Shown here piece by piece: positions 36,480 to 45,571 of a DNA stretch of 64,000 nt. A program made the translations under genes and the position numbers. Position 1 is the first letter of the stretch. The number at the start of each line of letters is the position of its first letter. The notes under the pieces are model-generated. The model was given only the letters and a program-made list of their open reading frames with translations, did not search any database and was not told where the DNA came from. Source of the DNA: Hymenobacter psoromatis (lineage in GTDB: Bacteria; Bacteroidota; Bacteroidia; Cytophagales; Hymenobacteraceae); assembly GCA_001596155.1 (NCBI GenBank), contig CP014769.1, positions 1 to 64,000 on the forward strand, in the 5' to 3' direction.

Positions 36480-37022
36480 ATGCACACGACCCCACCTATC
36501 ATGGCCGAATGCAGCGCGGAGGCGATCATCCACGCGGCGGCCGACACGATTGACCTCACCGATTGGGTGTTCAGCCTGACCGATGCCGAGTACCAAGCCT
36601 GCTCCAAGGACCATATTGCGGCGGCGGCCACCCGAGCGCCGGATGGCCGGCGTATGTCGATAAACGTGGAGCGCGTCGGCAGCCTGCTCGTCCAGCACTA
36701 TGTCGAGGAGGTCTCCGAACGGAAGCACTGCCGGCTCGCCTCGCTCAGCGATGCGTTTGGCCCGGGCATCTTCGACCAGGGTCGGGCTGACGTGATGTGG
36801 GAGTTTTCCGTCGAGCCAATCGACGAGGCAACTTGTCGGTTCACCAACCACGTGCGGACGAGCGCAGTCCCCGGGTGGGAGAAGGTCTTGCAAAAGCAGG
36901 GTATATCACTGGAAGAGGCGCAGAAGCGGACGCACGACTACCTCGTCGCACACAACGCCGAGGAGACCCCGCTGTTCGCGAAAGATATTCAGAGCAAGGC
37001 AATCAAAGGCCGGTTTAAGTAG
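36480..37022 (+). CDS. Hypothetical protein, SRPBCC-like
   Basis: 180 residues from ATG 36480 (MHTTPPIMAECSAEAII). The pattern INVERVGSLLVQHYVEEVSERKHCRLAS then ADVMWEFSVEPIDEATCRFTNHVRTSA suggests the strand-loop layout of START/SRPBCC ligand-binding domains (a helix-grip fold). A C-terminal helix (VLQKQGISLEEAQKRTHDYLV) fits that fold. No known family is certain. Confidence 0.6.
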   Translation: MHTTPPIMAECSAEAIIHAAADTIDLTDWVFSLTDAEYQACSKDHIAAAATRAPDGRRMSINVERVGSLLVQHYVEEVSERKHCRLASLSDAFGPGIFDQGRADVMWEFSVEPIDEATCRFTNHVRTSAVPGWEKVLQKQGISLEEAQKRTHDYLVAHNAEETPLFAKDIQSKAIKGRFK

Positions 37023-37181
37023 TCAGGCAAAAGTAACCTGGCAGCTTGGGGTGCCAATCGCTAGTAGCAGGTCGGTGACGTGTTGCAGCAGCGTGCGCGG
37101 GGTTTGGTAGGCGGCAGGGGTGAGCCAATAGTGCTTGCAAAAGCGCCAAAGAATTTCGATACGGTTGAGTTCAGGCAAATA
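37023..37181 (-). pseudogene. IS630-type transposase, C-terminal remnant
   Basis: Minus-strand LPELNRIEILWRFCKHYWL is the conserved end of the IS630/Tc1-type DDE domain (S-P-E-L-N-x-I-E-x-L-W with the catalytic Glu). The frame is lost at the start of the small repeat element at 37182; the rest of the transposase is not on the other side. Confidence 0.8.
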
Positions 37182-37449
37182 GGGTGTTGTTAAACAAATA
37201 GGGCAAAACCTCCGACTCGGCCGCACAGCTGCGCGCTTTTCTAAGTTATTTCCTTGTTTAACAATTATTTAGCAGTCATGTAGCTATAGCCTAAACGTTC
37301 GTTTTCGCTAGCCACTTTCGATTGCTTCATGGGGCGTGTAAGACTATCGGTTTTTCGAGGCTCTTATACCGCGTTTGCACCTTATGACGAGCGACTAGGC
37401 CATTTGGCCACGGACTCGGAGATTTTCCCTTATTTGTTTAACAACACCC
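37182..37449. mobile_element. 268-bp small inverted-repeat element
   Basis: The left end begins GGGTGTTGTTAAACAAATAG and the right end (reverse complement) GGGTGTTGTTAAACAAATAA; similarity continues through a CTCCGA block. The interior has no gene. A third end of the same type is at 39041-39071. No clean target duplication is visible. Confidence 0.75.
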
Positions 37450-37477
37450 ATCATTCACTTTTTAACTTCCACACTGC

Positions 37478-38560
37478 ATGCCACTTAATTCATATGTAAC
37501 GCTCGGTCACTCCGGGTTGCGGGTGAGTCCGTTTTGCCTGGGTGCTATGAGCTTCGGCGAGGATTTGGGCTGGGGTTCCAGCGTAGCCGACTCCGAGGCT
37601 ATTCTGGCGCGCTACCTGGAGCAGGGCGGCAACTTCATCGATACGGCCAACATCTACACCCGCGGGCACTCCGAGAAGATTATCGGCGACTTCTTTGCCC
37701 AAGGCAAAGGGGAGCGCGACCGGGTAGTGCTGGCCACCAAGTTTTTTTGTAACCTCCACGCCGGCGACCCCAACGGCGGCGGGGCCGGCCGCAAGGCCAT
37801 CATCGCGCAGTGCGACGAGTCGCTGCGCCGCCTGCAAACCAACTATATCGACCTGTACTACCTGCACAACTGGGACCGGTTCACGCCCGTGGAAGAGACC
37901 ATGCGCGCCCTCGACGACCTGGTGCGGGCCGGCAAGGTGCGCTACGTGGGCTTCTCTGATGCGCCGGCCTGGAAGGTGGCTCAGGCGCAAATGATTGCCA
38001 CTTTCCGGGGCTGGGCACCGCTCATTGCGCTGCAGATTGAGTATTCGCTAGGGGAGCGCACCGTGGAGGGCGAACTGGTGCCGATGGCGCAGGAGCTGGG
38101 CCTGGGCGTGCTGCCGTGGAGCCCGCTCAAAATGGGCGTGCTGACGGGCAAGTACACCCGCGAAAACCACGAACCGCTGGCCAAGCGCAGCGGCTATGTC
38201 GGGCAAATCACGGAGCGGGACTACGACCTCATTGACGAGTTGCAGCGGGTGGCTACGGAATTGAATACGGATATGTCCACCGTAGCCCTGGCCTGGGTAC
38301 AAGGCCAGCCGGGTGTCACGTCCACCATCATCGGGTCGCGCACAATAGAGCACCTCAACGCGAACCTAAAGGCCTTGGATTTCCAACTGCCGGCCGAGCA
38401 ACGGGCCGTCCTCGACGCCGCGTCCAAGCCCGCACTGAACTTCCCGGCCGCGATGAACGCGAATATGTCGCCTGGCTTAGCGCAAGCCGGGACCACCGTC
38501 AATGGTGTACCTAGTCAGCTCGGCGGCAACGTGCCGACCACCGACGCGCATCGCTATTGA
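37478..38560 (+). CDS. Aldo/keto reductase
   Basis: 360 residues. TIM-barrel AKR signatures: GAMSFGEDLGWG, NFIDTANIYTRGHSEKIIG (catalytic Asp and Tyr), ATKFFCN (Lys), LYYLHNWD (His), and the cofactor end VTSTIIGSRTIEHLNANL. It reduces aldehydes or ketones with NADPH. It sits alone between two ends of the small inverted-repeat elements and is followed after 69 nt by a long palindrome. Confidence 0.94.
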   Translation: MPLNSYVTLGHSGLRVSPFCLGAMSFGEDLGWGSSVADSEAILARYLEQGGNFIDTANIYTRGHSEKIIGDFFAQGKGERDRVVLATKFFCNLHAGDPNGGGAGRKAIIAQCDESLRRLQTNYIDLYYLHNWDRFTPVEETMRALDDLVRAGKVRYVGFSDAPAWKVAQAQMIATFRGWAPLIALQIEYSLGERTVEGELVPMAQELGLGVLPWSPLKMGVLTGKYTRENHEPLAKRSGYVGQITERDYDLIDELQRVATELNTDMSTVALAWVQGQPGVTSTIIGSRTIEHLNANLKALDFQLPAEQRAVLDAASKPALNFPAAMNANMSPGLAQAGTTVNGVPSQLGGNVPTTDAHRY

Positions 38561-38629
38561 ATAGGTAGAGAGGGTTAAAAATTATGGAGTAATCGAGTAG
38601 AACCATTATTGATAGTGATTCCGCCAGTA

Positions 38630-38861
38630 GGGGTTCTTTTTGCAAAAGATACTGTGATAAAAAGCAAGGAGTTAGGCAAATTTTTTTATCTTTAGCCACC
38701 TTTAAGGAGTGTCCTCGGGTCCATCCTGTGTAGCCTCGGCCGGTTAACTGGTCGGGGCTACACAGGATGAACCCAAAGGCCCTCCTTAAAGGTGGCTAAA
38801 GATAAAAAAATTTGCCTAACTCCTTGCTTTTTATCACAGTATCTTTTGCAAAAAGAACCCC
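38630..38861. repeat. Foldback palindrome with perfect 80-bp arms
   Basis: Left arm 38630-38709 and right arm 38782-38861 are exact reverse complements, starting GGGGTTCTTTTTGCAAAAG. The 72-bp centre holds a further 14-bp stem (CATCCTGTGTAGCC at about 38723-38736 against its complement). It lies 69 nt after the aldo/keto reductase. Its ends share GGGGTTCT with the small element at 32558-34813. Confidence 0.9.
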
Positions 38862-39188
38862 ATAAGGCGCAAATCACTGCTTAAGAAGACCGAAAACGGA
38901 TAGTCTTGCACGTTCTTCAAAACCAGCGAAATCCATCCGTGAAAACGAAGGTTAAGACCATAACTTTGTCCGAATGTTAGATAATATATTGTTAGTCAGT
39001 ATATTAGTCATGAAAATCAAATAGCTATGCGCCTGATTCTGAGGTTTTACCCTATTTGTTTAACAACACCCAATCTTCGCGCCAGTTTTATACCGACGTG
39101 CTGACTTTCTAGCCGGCGGCGCAATCGCCGCTCGATGCCTGCGGCTTTGCTATGCAGCGCGAATTATCTTATCTAACCACTTTACTCC
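38862..39188. other. Non-coding DNA with a lone inverted-repeat end (39041-39071)
   Basis: Positions 39041-39071 repeat the right end of the 37182-37449 element (ending TTTGTTTAACAACACCC) but no partner end in opposite orientation is close. The rest carries no gene. Confidence 0.65.
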
Positions 39189-39632
39189 ATGCTCACTTCC
39201 GAACCTAATGCTGGCCAGCAGCTGCTCACCGCTCTGTTTGCCGCCTTCAACACCGGGGCCGACGACGTGCTGCGCCTTTTTGCCGCGCAAGCAGTCGTTG
39301 AATTTCCTTATGCCGCCTCCGTGGGCTCGGTGGCACGGTTCACTCGGGACGAATACCATCAATACCTGACCAAGGTCTTGCCGACCATTCCCCACCTGCG
39401 CTACGGCGAGCTGCACGTCTACCCGCTCCAGGCGGAAGGCCAATACTTCGCCGAGATGCACGCCTCCACCACGATGCCCAGCACCGGCCTACCTTACGAG
39501 CAGGACTACGTGATTTACTGCACCATCGCCGACGGGCACTTCACACATTTCCGCGAGTACTGGAACCCCGTGACGTGGCTCCGCGCTTCCGGCGGCGAGC
39601 AAGCCATGCACAGTATCCTCAATCCCCAGTAG
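39189..39632 (+). CDS. NTF2-like / SnoaL-type protein
   Basis: 147 residues. The pattern LLTALFAAFNTGADDVLRLFAAQAVVEFPYAASVG (helix then strand) and AEMHASTTMPSTGLPYEQDYVIYCTIADGHFTHFREYWNP is typical of a cone-shaped NTF2-like fold with a conserved FREYWNP end. Such proteins bind or isomerise small molecules. It lies between the mobile-element region and IS1. Confidence 0.88.
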   Translation: MLTSEPNAGQQLLTALFAAFNTGADDVLRLFAAQAVVEFPYAASVGSVARFTRDEYHQYLTKVLPTIPHLRYGELHVYPLQAEGQYFAEMHASTTMPSTGLPYEQDYVIYCTIADGHFTHFREYWNPVTWLRASGGEQAMHSILNPQ

Positions 39633-39691
39633 GAGGCCGCTTAGCATTCGGAGAGTATCGGCCTTGGTTAAAAGTTTGGTTCGGCGGTGGT

Positions 39692-40186
39692 CTAAGGCTT
39701 GGTGATTCTTAAATTATGGGCTTCAATACAGAGTCGGATACGATTATGATGCATAGTCAGCGACTTGCTGAAGGAGCAGGATTTGCGAACCAGTACGCCG
39801 CAGCGCTGCCGCAACGAGCAATTCAGCGCTTCCACGATACTCGTGCCGCCGCTGCCCTTGGCGCAAGAGCGATGGGCGGCGGGGGGCAGCACTTTGGCAT
39901 AGGCTTCCCACTGGTCGGTGTAGTAAATAGTATGCTGCTGGTAGTGAGGCGGCAACGCTTGCCAAAGGCGGCGGGCCGTGGCCGCTCCCCGGCAGCCTAA
40001 TACCCAGGCTACCAGGCGGCGGCTGGCCCGTTCTACGGCCAGCCACAACCAGACTTTGCGCTTGCGCCGACCGACAAAGGTCCACATTTCATCCAACTCC
40101 AATTCAGCTGGTTTAGTGGTTGGGGCCGGAGGGGGGGCCAGAGGTGGGGCCGGAGGGAGTACCGTTTTTTTGAGCGCGTTTGGCAA
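39692..40186 (-). CDS. IS1 InsB (DDE transposase)
   Basis: 164 residues. ELELDEMWTFVGRRKRKVWLWLAVERASRRLVAWVLG carries the first catalytic Asp (LDEMW), YYTDQWEAYAKVL the second, and STSIVEALN-like GGTSIVEALNCSLRQR the catalytic Glu region. A Pro-rich N-terminal stretch links it to InsA. The frame is complete. Confidence 0.88.
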   Translation of the reverse strand: MPNALKKTVLPPAPPLAPPPAPTTKPAELELDEMWTFVGRRKRKVWLWLAVERASRRLVAWVLGCRGAATARRLWQALPPHYQQHTIYYTDQWEAYAKVLPPAAHRSCAKGSGGTSIVEALNCSLRQRCGVLVRKSCSFSKSLTMHHNRIRLCIEAHNLRITKP

Positions 40187-40421
40187 TCGTCATCCGCGCT
40201 ACGCCCGTTGCACGGGCGATGCTGCGTTGGGAATTACGTTCCACTAACAGCTTGTCCACCTGAGCGTAACGGACAATCCGTGCTGGCGCGGCGGGAACTA
40301 GCACAGCCTGATGGCGGCACGCCGTGCATTGGTACTTGGCTTTGCCGCCGCTCAACCCGTTCTTGCGCAAGGCTGAACTGCCACATTTAGCACACGTTAA
40401 CGTCATCTGAATCATAGCCAA
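40113..40421 (-). CDS. IS1 InsA (zinc ribbon and HTH)
   Basis: 102 residues. CAKCGSSALRKNG ... KYQCTACRHQ is the C4 zinc ribbon, and NSQRSIARATGVARMTIAKRA the HTH. InsB is in the +1 frame relative to it, and the two overlap by 74 nt at an A7 run (minus strand, 40165-40171). Loss of one A would fuse them, whereas the usual -1 slip would not. Confidence 0.88.
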   Translation of the reverse strand: MAMIQMTLTCAKCGSSALRKNGLSGGKAKYQCTACRHQAVLVPAAPARIVRYAQVDKLLVERNSQRSIARATGVARMTIAKRAQKNGTPSGPTSGPPSGPNH

Positions 40422-40554
40422 AGATACGCCTCACCAAATCTTAGACCACCACCACAGTTTCGTCTCGCACCTGCTGCGGAGCGGTGATGGCCTGGCCACC
40501 GGCGGGGCGGAGGCCATGCGCCTATTCTTGCTGGAGCGCGCTGCCAACGGGCAC

Positions 40555-41493
40555 TTACAGCAGCGACAAGCCCAGTCCCAGAGCGGCCAGCAGGCCCCCG
40601 GTGAGCAGCACGCCATACCCGGCCAGTACCAGCGCGCCTTTGAGCGCCGTCGTGCCCCAGCTCTGGCCGTAGAGGCGACGCAGGGCCAGCAGCAGGTAGA
40701 GGGGTATCAGCAGCGTTAGGACGAGGCTGGTATTTTCGGGAATGGGCAGGTAGGCGAGCCCCAGCAGCAGCAGAAGCAGCGCGAAAACGAAGCAGTGCAG
40801 GTGTACCGAAAAGATAAGATGGCTCAGGTAATAGCGCCGCTGGTGCCAGTAGGCCGCCTGCAACAGCAGTGCGGCCAGCGGCATGAGGACAAACAGCATG
40901 ATGGAAAAGGATTTCAGCACCTGATGCCTGATTTCCTCCGGGCTCAGGCGCATCAGGCGGGGCAGGTGCTGCACCATAACCCGCGCCAGGAAGGTGGCCG
41001 GCCGATGGTGCCGCCGGAGCACAGAATCGGCCTGGGTCCGCGTCAGGTGCTCGGGGAGGCTGTCGAACTGCGCCTTGGTGAACGGCAGCCGGGGGCCGAT
41101 AGTGATGTTCCCGCCCTGGGGCTGCACCGGAACAGGTCCCACGCGCACCCGCACCGCGCCCCCTTCGGGCTGAGAGTTGAGCGAAAGCAGGAAGAAAAAC
41201 ACGAAGCTGATGAAGACATACAGCCGGATGGGCGGCACGTAGGGCACCCGGTGCCCGGCCAGAAACCGGCGCGTCAGCTCACCGGGCCGGAACAGCAGCA
41301 GCCGCAGCGTCCGGAATACTTTGCCGTCGAAATGAAAAACGCCCTCCAGAAACTCTTCGGCCACGTGGCCGAACCCAATGCGGACGGCGTGGTTCTGCTG
41401 CCCACAGCGGGGGCAAAATTCATCGGGCTCCCCAGGCACGAAGGCGTAGTGACAATTGGCACAGGCGGGCAGCTTGGCAGCGTGGTGGGACAT
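40555..41493 (-). CDS. DUF3667 membrane protein
   Basis: 312 residues. N-terminal zinc ribbon CANCHYAFVPGEPDEFCPRCGQ, then the DUF3667 block HVAEEFLEGVFHFDGKVFRTLRLLLFRPGELTRRFLAGHRVPYVPPIRLYVFISFVFFF and a C-terminal half with about five membrane helices. The family is common in Bacteroidota; function is unknown. It stands alone. Confidence 0.92.
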   Translation of the reverse strand: MSHHAAKLPACANCHYAFVPGEPDEFCPRCGQQNHAVRIGFGHVAEEFLEGVFHFDGKVFRTLRLLLFRPGELTRRFLAGHRVPYVPPIRLYVFISFVFFFLLSLNSQPEGGAVRVRVGPVPVQPQGGNITIGPRLPFTKAQFDSLPEHLTRTQADSVLRRHHRPATFLARVMVQHLPRLMRLSPEEIRHQVLKSFSIMLFVLMPLAALLLQAAYWHQRRYYLSHLIFSVHLHCFVFALLLLLLGLAYLPIPENTSLVLTLLIPLYLLLALRRLYGQSWGTTALKGALVLAGYGVLLTGGLLAALGLGLSLL

Positions 41494-41843
41494 CGACGGA
41501 CCAGGAAAAGCAAATAGTGCCCAAAGATGCGCCGGACCGCCGGCTTTTGGCCTTGGGTAAAAGTGCTCGTGTCACATATCCCATAAGACAATCGAAAGCG
41601 GCTAGCAAAAACGAGCGTTTACGCCACCTGCTACGGCGTTCTGCCAGGCAATCATCTATTAACCAAATTATTAACCCGAAAAATTAGATAACCGGTCATC
41701 AGCGCCGGGGGAGGCTCACGTTTGTTTAATAACATTCAAATTTGCCCCCGATTGCTATCAGGAGGCCAGTCGCTACTGGAGGGCTGGGCTGAATATCACT
41801 GTCACATGTATGAGACAAGTGTCGTACCTTTGAGCGACTTCTC

Positions 41844-42398
41844 ATGGCCGATACTCAGCAGCACATTATTGAAGCGGCCATCCGCGTGTTCAACGAGGAC
41901 TACTCGGCTCCGCTCGAAAAAGTGGCGGAGCGGGCCGGCGTTACCCGCCGGACCCTGCACCGCCACTTCGCGGGCCGCGACGAGCTGGTGACCAGCTGCG
42001 CCCAGGAGATGCAGCGCAGCTGCCAGCGGGCCATGACGCAGGCCCTCGACAGCTCGCCCGACCCGCGCACGCAGCTGGAAAATATGCTGTACGCGGCCAT
42101 CGACTGCGGGGCCAAGTATGCGTTTTTCAGTAAGCTGCACACCCGGCCGGCGCACCAGCATTCGGCCCAGGATGCCGACTGCGCGGGATACGATGCCGTG
42201 ACGAACCGCTGCCGCGCCGTTATGGCCCGGCTCCAAAGCCAGGGCAGCATCAGCCCGCACCTTACGGTAGAATGGGTTTTTCTGCTGTTCAGCGGGCTGA
42301 TTTCCACCACCATCGACGCGCAGTGCGCCGGGACGGTGGCCCGGCAGCACCTCAAGCAGTTTGCCTGGTTTTCCTTCAGCAAGGGCATTGGCCTGTGA
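41844..42398 (+). CDS. TetR-family transcriptional regulator
   Basis: 184 residues. HTH IIEAAIRVFNEDYSAPLEKVAERAGVTRRTLHRHFAGRDELV. The C-terminal half is a helical ligand domain (LLFSGLISTTIDAQCAGTVARQ). It starts 73 nt before the reductase-like gene that follows on the same strand, so it probably controls the reductase and ene-reductase genes. An imperfect CACTGTC/GACAAGTG repeat precedes it (about 41798-41823). Confidence 0.92.
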   Translation: MADTQQHIIEAAIRVFNEDYSAPLEKVAERAGVTRRTLHRHFAGRDELVTSCAQEMQRSCQRAMTQALDSSPDPRTQLENMLYAAIDCGAKYAFFSKLHTRPAHQHSAQDADCAGYDAVTNRCRAVMARLQSQGSISPHLTVEWVFLLFSGLISTTIDAQCAGTVARQHLKQFAWFSFSKGIGL

Positions 42399-42470
42399 CT
42401 TTTTTTTGCCCTTGTGCGTCTCAAAAAAGAGACGCTGGGAACAGCATTTCACTCATCTCTTTCCCATCTC

Positions 42471-43376
42471 ATGGAAAATTCTCCTGACTACGACGTAGTA
42501 ATTATTGGCGGCAGCTACGCGGGCCTATCGGCCGCGCTAACGCTGGGACGCGCCATCCGGCGGGTGCTGGTGCTCGACAGCGGCCGGCCTTGCAACCGCA
42601 TGACGCCCCACTCGCATAATTTTCTGACCCAGGACGGCCGCACGCCCGCCGACATCGCGGCGCAGGCCCGCGCCCAGGTACTGGCCTACCCCACCGTGCA
42701 GCTAGTGTCGGAAACGGCCGTGGCGGCCCAGGGCACCGACCACGACTTCACGGTGACGACCGACTGCGGGCGGACCGTGCGGGCGCGCAAGTTGCTGTTT
42801 GCCACCGGCGTGCGCGACCTGCTGCCCGCCAGGCCCGGCCTGGCCGAGTGCTGGGGCATCTCGGCCATTCACTGCCCCTACTGCCACGGCTACGAATACC
42901 GCGACCAGCCCACCGGCATCCTGCTCAACGGCGACGCGGCGTTTGAGCAGGCGCGGCTTATCCGGAATTGGACGGCCCGGCTCACCGTTTTCACCGGTGG
43001 CGAATCGACCATCGGGCCGGCGCACCGGCAGCAGCTGGCGGCGCTGGGCGTCGAAGTCGAAACGAGCGCCGTGCGGGAGCTGGTTCACCAGCGCGGCTAC
43101 CTCACCCACCTGGCGCTGGCCGACGAGCGCCGGGTACCGTTGGCGGCCCTCTACGTGCGGCCGGCGTTCGAGCAGCACTGCCCCCTGCCGCGCGCGTTGA
43201 GCTGCACCCACACCGAGGCGGGCTACCTGGGCGTGGACGAGGCCCAGAAAACCAGCGTCGCGGGCATCTACGCGGCCGGCGATGCCACGACCATGATGCG
43301 CTCGGTCAGCTACGCGGTAGCGGCCGGTGTCAAGGCTGGGGCGTTCCTCAACCACGAGCTGCTCGGCCCGGCGTAG
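42471..43376 (+). CDS. NAD(P)/FAD-dependent oxidoreductase, thioredoxin-reductase-like
   Basis: 301 residues from ATG 42471. FAD motif VVIIGGSYAGLSAALTLGRA, ATGVRD, active-site-like HCPYCHGYEYRDQ with a CPYC pair, and the second FAD motif VAGIYAAGDATTMMRS. This is the low-molecular-weight TrxR fold. The disulfide could reduce a partner protein. The likely NADP-site glycine motif is altered (LLNGDAAFEQA in place of VxGGGxA), so cofactor choice or substrate may differ from normal thioredoxin reductase. Confidence 0.9.
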   Translation: MENSPDYDVVIIGGSYAGLSAALTLGRAIRRVLVLDSGRPCNRMTPHSHNFLTQDGRTPADIAAQARAQVLAYPTVQLVSETAVAAQGTDHDFTVTTDCGRTVRARKLLFATGVRDLLPARPGLAECWGISAIHCPYCHGYEYRDQPTGILLNGDAAFEQARLIRNWTARLTVFTGGESTIGPAHRQQLAALGVEVETSAVRELVHQRGYLTHLALADERRVPLAALYVRPAFEQHCPLPRALSCTHTEAGYLGVDEAQKTSVAGIYAAGDATTMMRSVSYAVAAGVKAGAFLNHELLGPA

Positions 43377-43428
43377 TGCGCCGGTTTTCACCCCCCCCCA
43401 TCTTTTCCATCCAGCTTTTCGCTTATTC

Positions 43429-44526
43429 ATGTCTTCCCAACCGCTTCTGACACCCTTTCACTCCGGGCTGCTCACCCTAAAAAACCGCGTGGTCATGGCC
43501 CCGATGACGCGCAGCCGCGCCAACAATGCCGCCCAGCTGCCAAACGAGCTGATGGTGGACTATTACCGCCAGCGGGCCACCGCCGGCCTGCTGATTACGG
43601 AGGGCATGTACGTCAACCGCGCAGCGGCCGGCTACATCAACGTGCCCGGCCTCTACACGCCCGCGCAGGTGGCGGGCTGGCGGCCCGTCACCGCCGGCGT
43701 GCATGAGCTGGGCGGCACCGTCTTCGCGCAGCTCTGGCACGTGGGCCGGATGTCGCACCCCGACCTGCTCGGCGGGCAGTTGCCGCTGGCCCCTTCGGCC
43801 ATAAATCCGCACGATAAAGTGTACACGCCCACCGGCTTCCAGGAGACGGTAACGCCCCAGGCCATGAGCCTGGACCAGATTCAGCAGACCATTGCCGACT
43901 TTGCCCAGGCGGCCCAAAACGCCCTCGCGGCGGGCTTCGATGGCGTGGAGATTCACGCGGCCAACGGCTACCTGTTTCACCAGTTTTTCAACGCCCCCAG
44001 CAACACCCGGACGGATGCCTACGGCGGCTCGGTGGAAAACCGCGCCCGGCTGCTGTTCGACGTGCTCGACGCCACCCAGGCGGCGGGGGTGGACCTGCGC
44101 AAAGTCGGCGTGCGCCTTAACCCCTCGTTTTACGGCCTCTTCGGCACCACCATCGACGCGCAGACCATTCCAACGTTCGACTATATCGTGCGGCGGCTCA
44201 ACGACTACGACTTAGCCTACCTGCACCTGTGCGAGCCGTTTATCGACGTAAGCCAGGTGCCCTTTGCCGAGCCGCACATTGCCCGGCACTACCGCCCCCT
44301 CTACAAGGGCACGCTCATCATCAATGGCAGCATGACGCAGGACAAGGGCAACGCGCTGCTAGCGGCGGGCGAGGCTGACCTGGTATCCTTCGGCACGCTC
44401 TTCATTGCCAACCCCGACCTGGTGGCGCGTTTTGCCCGGCACGCCCCGCTGGCCGAAGCGGACAAGGCCACCTACTACACGCCGGGAGCGGCGGGCTACA
44501 CCGACTACCCGGCGCTGGCCGGGTAG
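43429..44526 (+). CDS. Ene-reductase of the Old Yellow Enzyme family
   Basis: 365 residues from ATG 43429 (MSSQPLLTPF). FMN/TIM-barrel motifs: LKNRVVMAPMTRSRAN, AQLWHVGRMSHP, GFDGVEIHAANGYLFHQFFNAPSNTRTDAYGGSVENRARLL, and FGTLFIANPDLVARF near the end. Old Yellow Enzymes reduce activated C=C bonds of enones and nitro compounds with NADPH. The gene starts 52 nt after the reductase-like gene, so the pair and the TetR gene probably form one unit. Confidence 0.95.
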   Translation: MSSQPLLTPFHSGLLTLKNRVVMAPMTRSRANNAAQLPNELMVDYYRQRATAGLLITEGMYVNRAAAGYINVPGLYTPAQVAGWRPVTAGVHELGGTVFAQLWHVGRMSHPDLLGGQLPLAPSAINPHDKVYTPTGFQETVTPQAMSLDQIQQTIADFAQAAQNALAAGFDGVEIHAANGYLFHQFFNAPSNTRTDAYGGSVENRARLLFDVLDATQAAGVDLRKVGVRLNPSFYGLFGTTIDAQTIPTFDYIVRRLNDYDLAYLHLCEPFIDVSQVPFAEPHIARHYRPLYKGTLIINGSMTQDKGNALLAAGEADLVSFGTLFIANPDLVARFARHAPLAEADKATYYTPGAAGYTDYPALAG

Positions 44527-44540
44527 CCCGTAGTAACGGC

Positions 44541-45570
44541 TAGCTGTATAGTCCCAAGGAGTGCTGGTGTATTTTCCGGGCTGGAATTTCGCACAGACCT
44601 ATGGTACAAGTACTCCACGGCAGCGCCCGCACAACGGCGGCCATACGGCGCGCTATCCAACATAGCCAGGAAAGCCTACAAAGCTTAGCTACGCCTTATA
44701 GCATCAACCCTAAGACAGTGGCCAAGTGGCGCAAGCGCCCAAGTGTGCTGGATGCGCGCATGGGTCCGGAACCGATGTCGACGGTGCTGAGCGCCGAGCA
44801 AGAAGCTATTGTCGTGACCTTTCGTCGGCACACCTTGCTAGCGCTGGACGATTGCCTGTATGCGCTACAAGCCACGATTCCACACCTGTCCCGCTCGGCG
44901 CTGCACCGTTGCTTTCAACGCCACGGCAGTAGCCGCCTGCCCCTAAACGAAGACGGGCAAAGTGAGCCGAAAAAGAAATTCAAGGATTATCCCATCGGCT
45001 ATCTACACGTCGATTTCGCGGAAGTGCAGACCGAAGAAGGCCGCCAGTACCGCCCAAATGCTTCATGCGCATTTTCGTGGCTATTGACCGCACCAGCAAA
45101 GTTGCTTTTGCCGAACTGCATCCGCGGGCCAAACGGGTCGTGGCCGCCGAATTCCTGCGGCGCGTGCTCGACAAGCTACCCTATAAAGTTCATACCGTGC
45201 TGACTGATAATGGCGTGCATTTCACGCCCCAGCCGCACCAATTCCTGCCGGGTGGGCACAGTTTTGACCGTATCTGCCGGGAATACGGCGTGGAGCACCG
45301 CCTGACCAAACCAGCCCACCCGTGGACCAACGGTCAGGTCGAGCGCCTGAACCGCCCGATTAAGGAAGCGACTGTTCAGCGCTTCCACTACCAGAGTACG
45401 AACGAGCTCAACGAGCACCTGCAAGCCTTTCTACTGGCCTCTAACCACGCCAAGCGTCTGAAGACCTTACGCGGGCTCACCCCACACGAATTCGTCCGTG
45501 CTCAGTGGCAAAAGAACCCGACTATCTTTACCCGAGACCCGACCCACCTCACGCTGGGACTATACAGCTA
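44541..45570 (+). mobile_element. IS481-family insertion sequence
   Basis: The perfect 16-bp terminal repeat TAGCTGTATAGTCCCA occurs at 44541-44556 and, inverted, at 45555-45570. If the element proper starts at TGTATAG (44545-45566), its flanks are GCTAGC and GCTAAT, which fits the NCTAGN target preference reported for IS481. Confidence 0.78.
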
Positions 45571-45571
45571 A
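44601..45571 (+). pseudogene. IS481-type transposase, frameshifted
   Basis: Frame 1 (44601 onward) encodes the HTH and linker (SINPKTVAKWRKRP, LSRSALHRCFQRHGSSRL, YPIGYLHVDFAEVQTEEGRQY, first catalytic Asp) and then breaks. The DDE core continues from about 45067 in another frame (FVAIDRTSKVAFAELHPRAK, LTDNGVHFT, second Asp; NGQVERLNRPIKEATVQRF, Glu). A short insertion at about 45050-45066 explains the shift. The copy is probably inactive. Confidence 0.85.

Larger units (their letters stand above)
39686..40450 (-). mobile_element. IS1-family insertion sequence
   Basis: 765 bp, close to the usual 768 bp. Ends GGTGGTCTAAG (39686 onward) and its complement ending at 40450 form imperfect terminal repeats. 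It contains insA and insB on the minus strand. A target duplication is not clear. Confidence 0.88.
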
